Shown here: piece by piece, positions 63,694 to 64,000 of the stretch
Layout: each line of letters begins with the position of its first letter
Position numbering within the stretch: the first letter of the stretch is position 1
Assembly (NCBI GenBank): GCA_013361095.1
Contig: JAATWA010000006.1
Coordinates: forward strand, 1-64,000
Length of the DNA: 64,000 nucleotides
Reading direction: 5' to 3'
DNA from: Pseudanabaena biceps
GTDB lineage: Bacteria > Cyanobacteriota > Cyanobacteriia > Pseudanabaenales > Pseudanabaenaceae
Notes under the pieces: model-generated
Seen by the model: only the letters and a program-made list of their open reading frames with translations
The model's database searches: none
What the model was told of the DNA's origin: nothing
Translations under genes and position numbers: made by a program

Positions 63694-64000
63694 GCTTGAA
63701 AGCAGCAGCATCAGATGGAAAAATCTATTGAGATTTAATCACCTTCCGCAAACTGCTATTCATTGACTCAATCGCATTGGTGGTATAAATTGCCCTGCGA
63801 ATCTCAGGGGGGAAAGCAAAGAAGGGGATAATACTCGCCCAATGACTGCGCCAAGACTTGGAGATCGACGGATATTGCTTGTCCCATTTTTCGGCAAAGA
63901 GTTCGAGATTAAACTCTGCCTCCGATTCGGTCGCAGCACCATAAATCGCCTTGAGGTCAGCACAGACTTGCTTGCTTTGCTGCCAAGGCACAAAAGCCAC
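63694..64000 (-). pseudogene. IS256 family transposase fragment, continues past the window
   Basis: Covers the C-terminal half from VAFVPWQQSK at the window edge through TTNAIESMNSSLRKV to the IS630 junction at GCTTGAAAGC. TGA/TCA changes are absent in the visible part except that AATCTATTGAG differs from other copies. The right end of the element is lost; the left half lies beyond 64000. Confidence 0.8.

Noticed and set aside
1..64000. Frequent GCGATCGC octamers as binding sites
   Set aside because: HIP1 is a genome-wide cyanobacterial repeat; used only as a taxonomic and transfer hint.
1..64000. CRISPR arrays, tRNA and rRNA genes
   Set aside because: No regularly spaced short repeats, and no cloverleaf or rRNA-like sequence noticed by eye; weak tRNAs cannot be excluded without a covariance search.

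Overview
The window looks cyanobacterial. The HIP1 octamer GCGATCGC recurs throughout, and the gene content fits: an ARTO-type terminal oxidase, a SynArsC-like arsenate reductase, a phytochelatin synthase remnant, a DUF6335 protein and a RarA-methyltransferase fusion. A filamentous, Pseudanabaena-like host is a guess from this content. parAB, two palindromic parS-like sites and an AEP-type primase/replication protein in the right third suggest a plasmid (possibly a large one) or an integrated plasmid. The window is very rich in mobile DNA: two group II introns, IS4-, IS630-, IS256-, IS5-, IS1- and ISAzo13-type elements, and several MITE-like repeats. Many of these are nested or broken.

Layout. 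1-8165: two copies of one group II intron in opposite orientation, each broken by a different IS (IS4-like in the left copy, IS630-like in the right), separated by 454 bp that holds a 148-bp MITE. 8300-9150: a frameshifted ribbon-helix-helix protein. 9440-12494: an arsenic island (arsR divergent from acr3, a frameshifted thioredoxin-type arsC, a glutaredoxin-type arsC, arsH). 12538-16260: IS256 copies inserted into one another, then an IS5-type remnant. 16400-19670: aldo-keto reductase, NAD(P)-binding protein, AAA ATPase with nuclease-like tail. 19990-22470: phytochelatin synthase fragment, ISAzo13 element carrying its own MITE, antiporter tail, IS5 remnant. 22546-37911: a mostly intact metabolic block: two DUF2231 membrane proteins, NDH-2, GH15 glucoamylase, AI-2E-type permease, a four-gene operon (cupin-like, DoxX, VOC, SMP-30 lactonase), GMC oxidoreductase, SDR dehydrogenase and the ctaCDE genes of an ARTO that lacks the CuA cysteines. 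37950-45700: decayed paralogues, IS1, an aldolase/quinone-reductase chimera, cupin, a cytochrome b561-molybdopterin oxidoreductase fusion, zinc alcohol dehydrogenase and small proteins. 46020-49400: IS graveyard. 49440-62412: cupin, parB, parA, an AT-rich PD-(D/E)XK-like orphan, an HNH pair, hipB/hipA split by IS1, rarA fusion, AEP primase and a zinc metallopeptidase. 62398-64000: IS630 copy joined to an IS256 fragment.

How the genes may work together. The 22.5-37.9 kb block reads as a carbohydrate-oxidation and respiration module: glucoamylase releases glucose, GMC and SDR dehydrogenases oxidise it, SMP-30 opens the lactone, and NDH-2 plus ARTO would dispose of the electrons. This is inference from families and proximity. 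The arsenic genes form a standard detoxification unit with one damaged reductase. The 50-61 kb part carries maintenance functions (parABS, primase, HipBA) together with possible nuclease modules. The clearest small-scale stories are an IS1 that cuts off the start of hipA and supplies a new ATG, IS256 repeatedly inserting at the same point 94 bp from its own end, and an aldolase N-terminus fused to an oxidoreductase.
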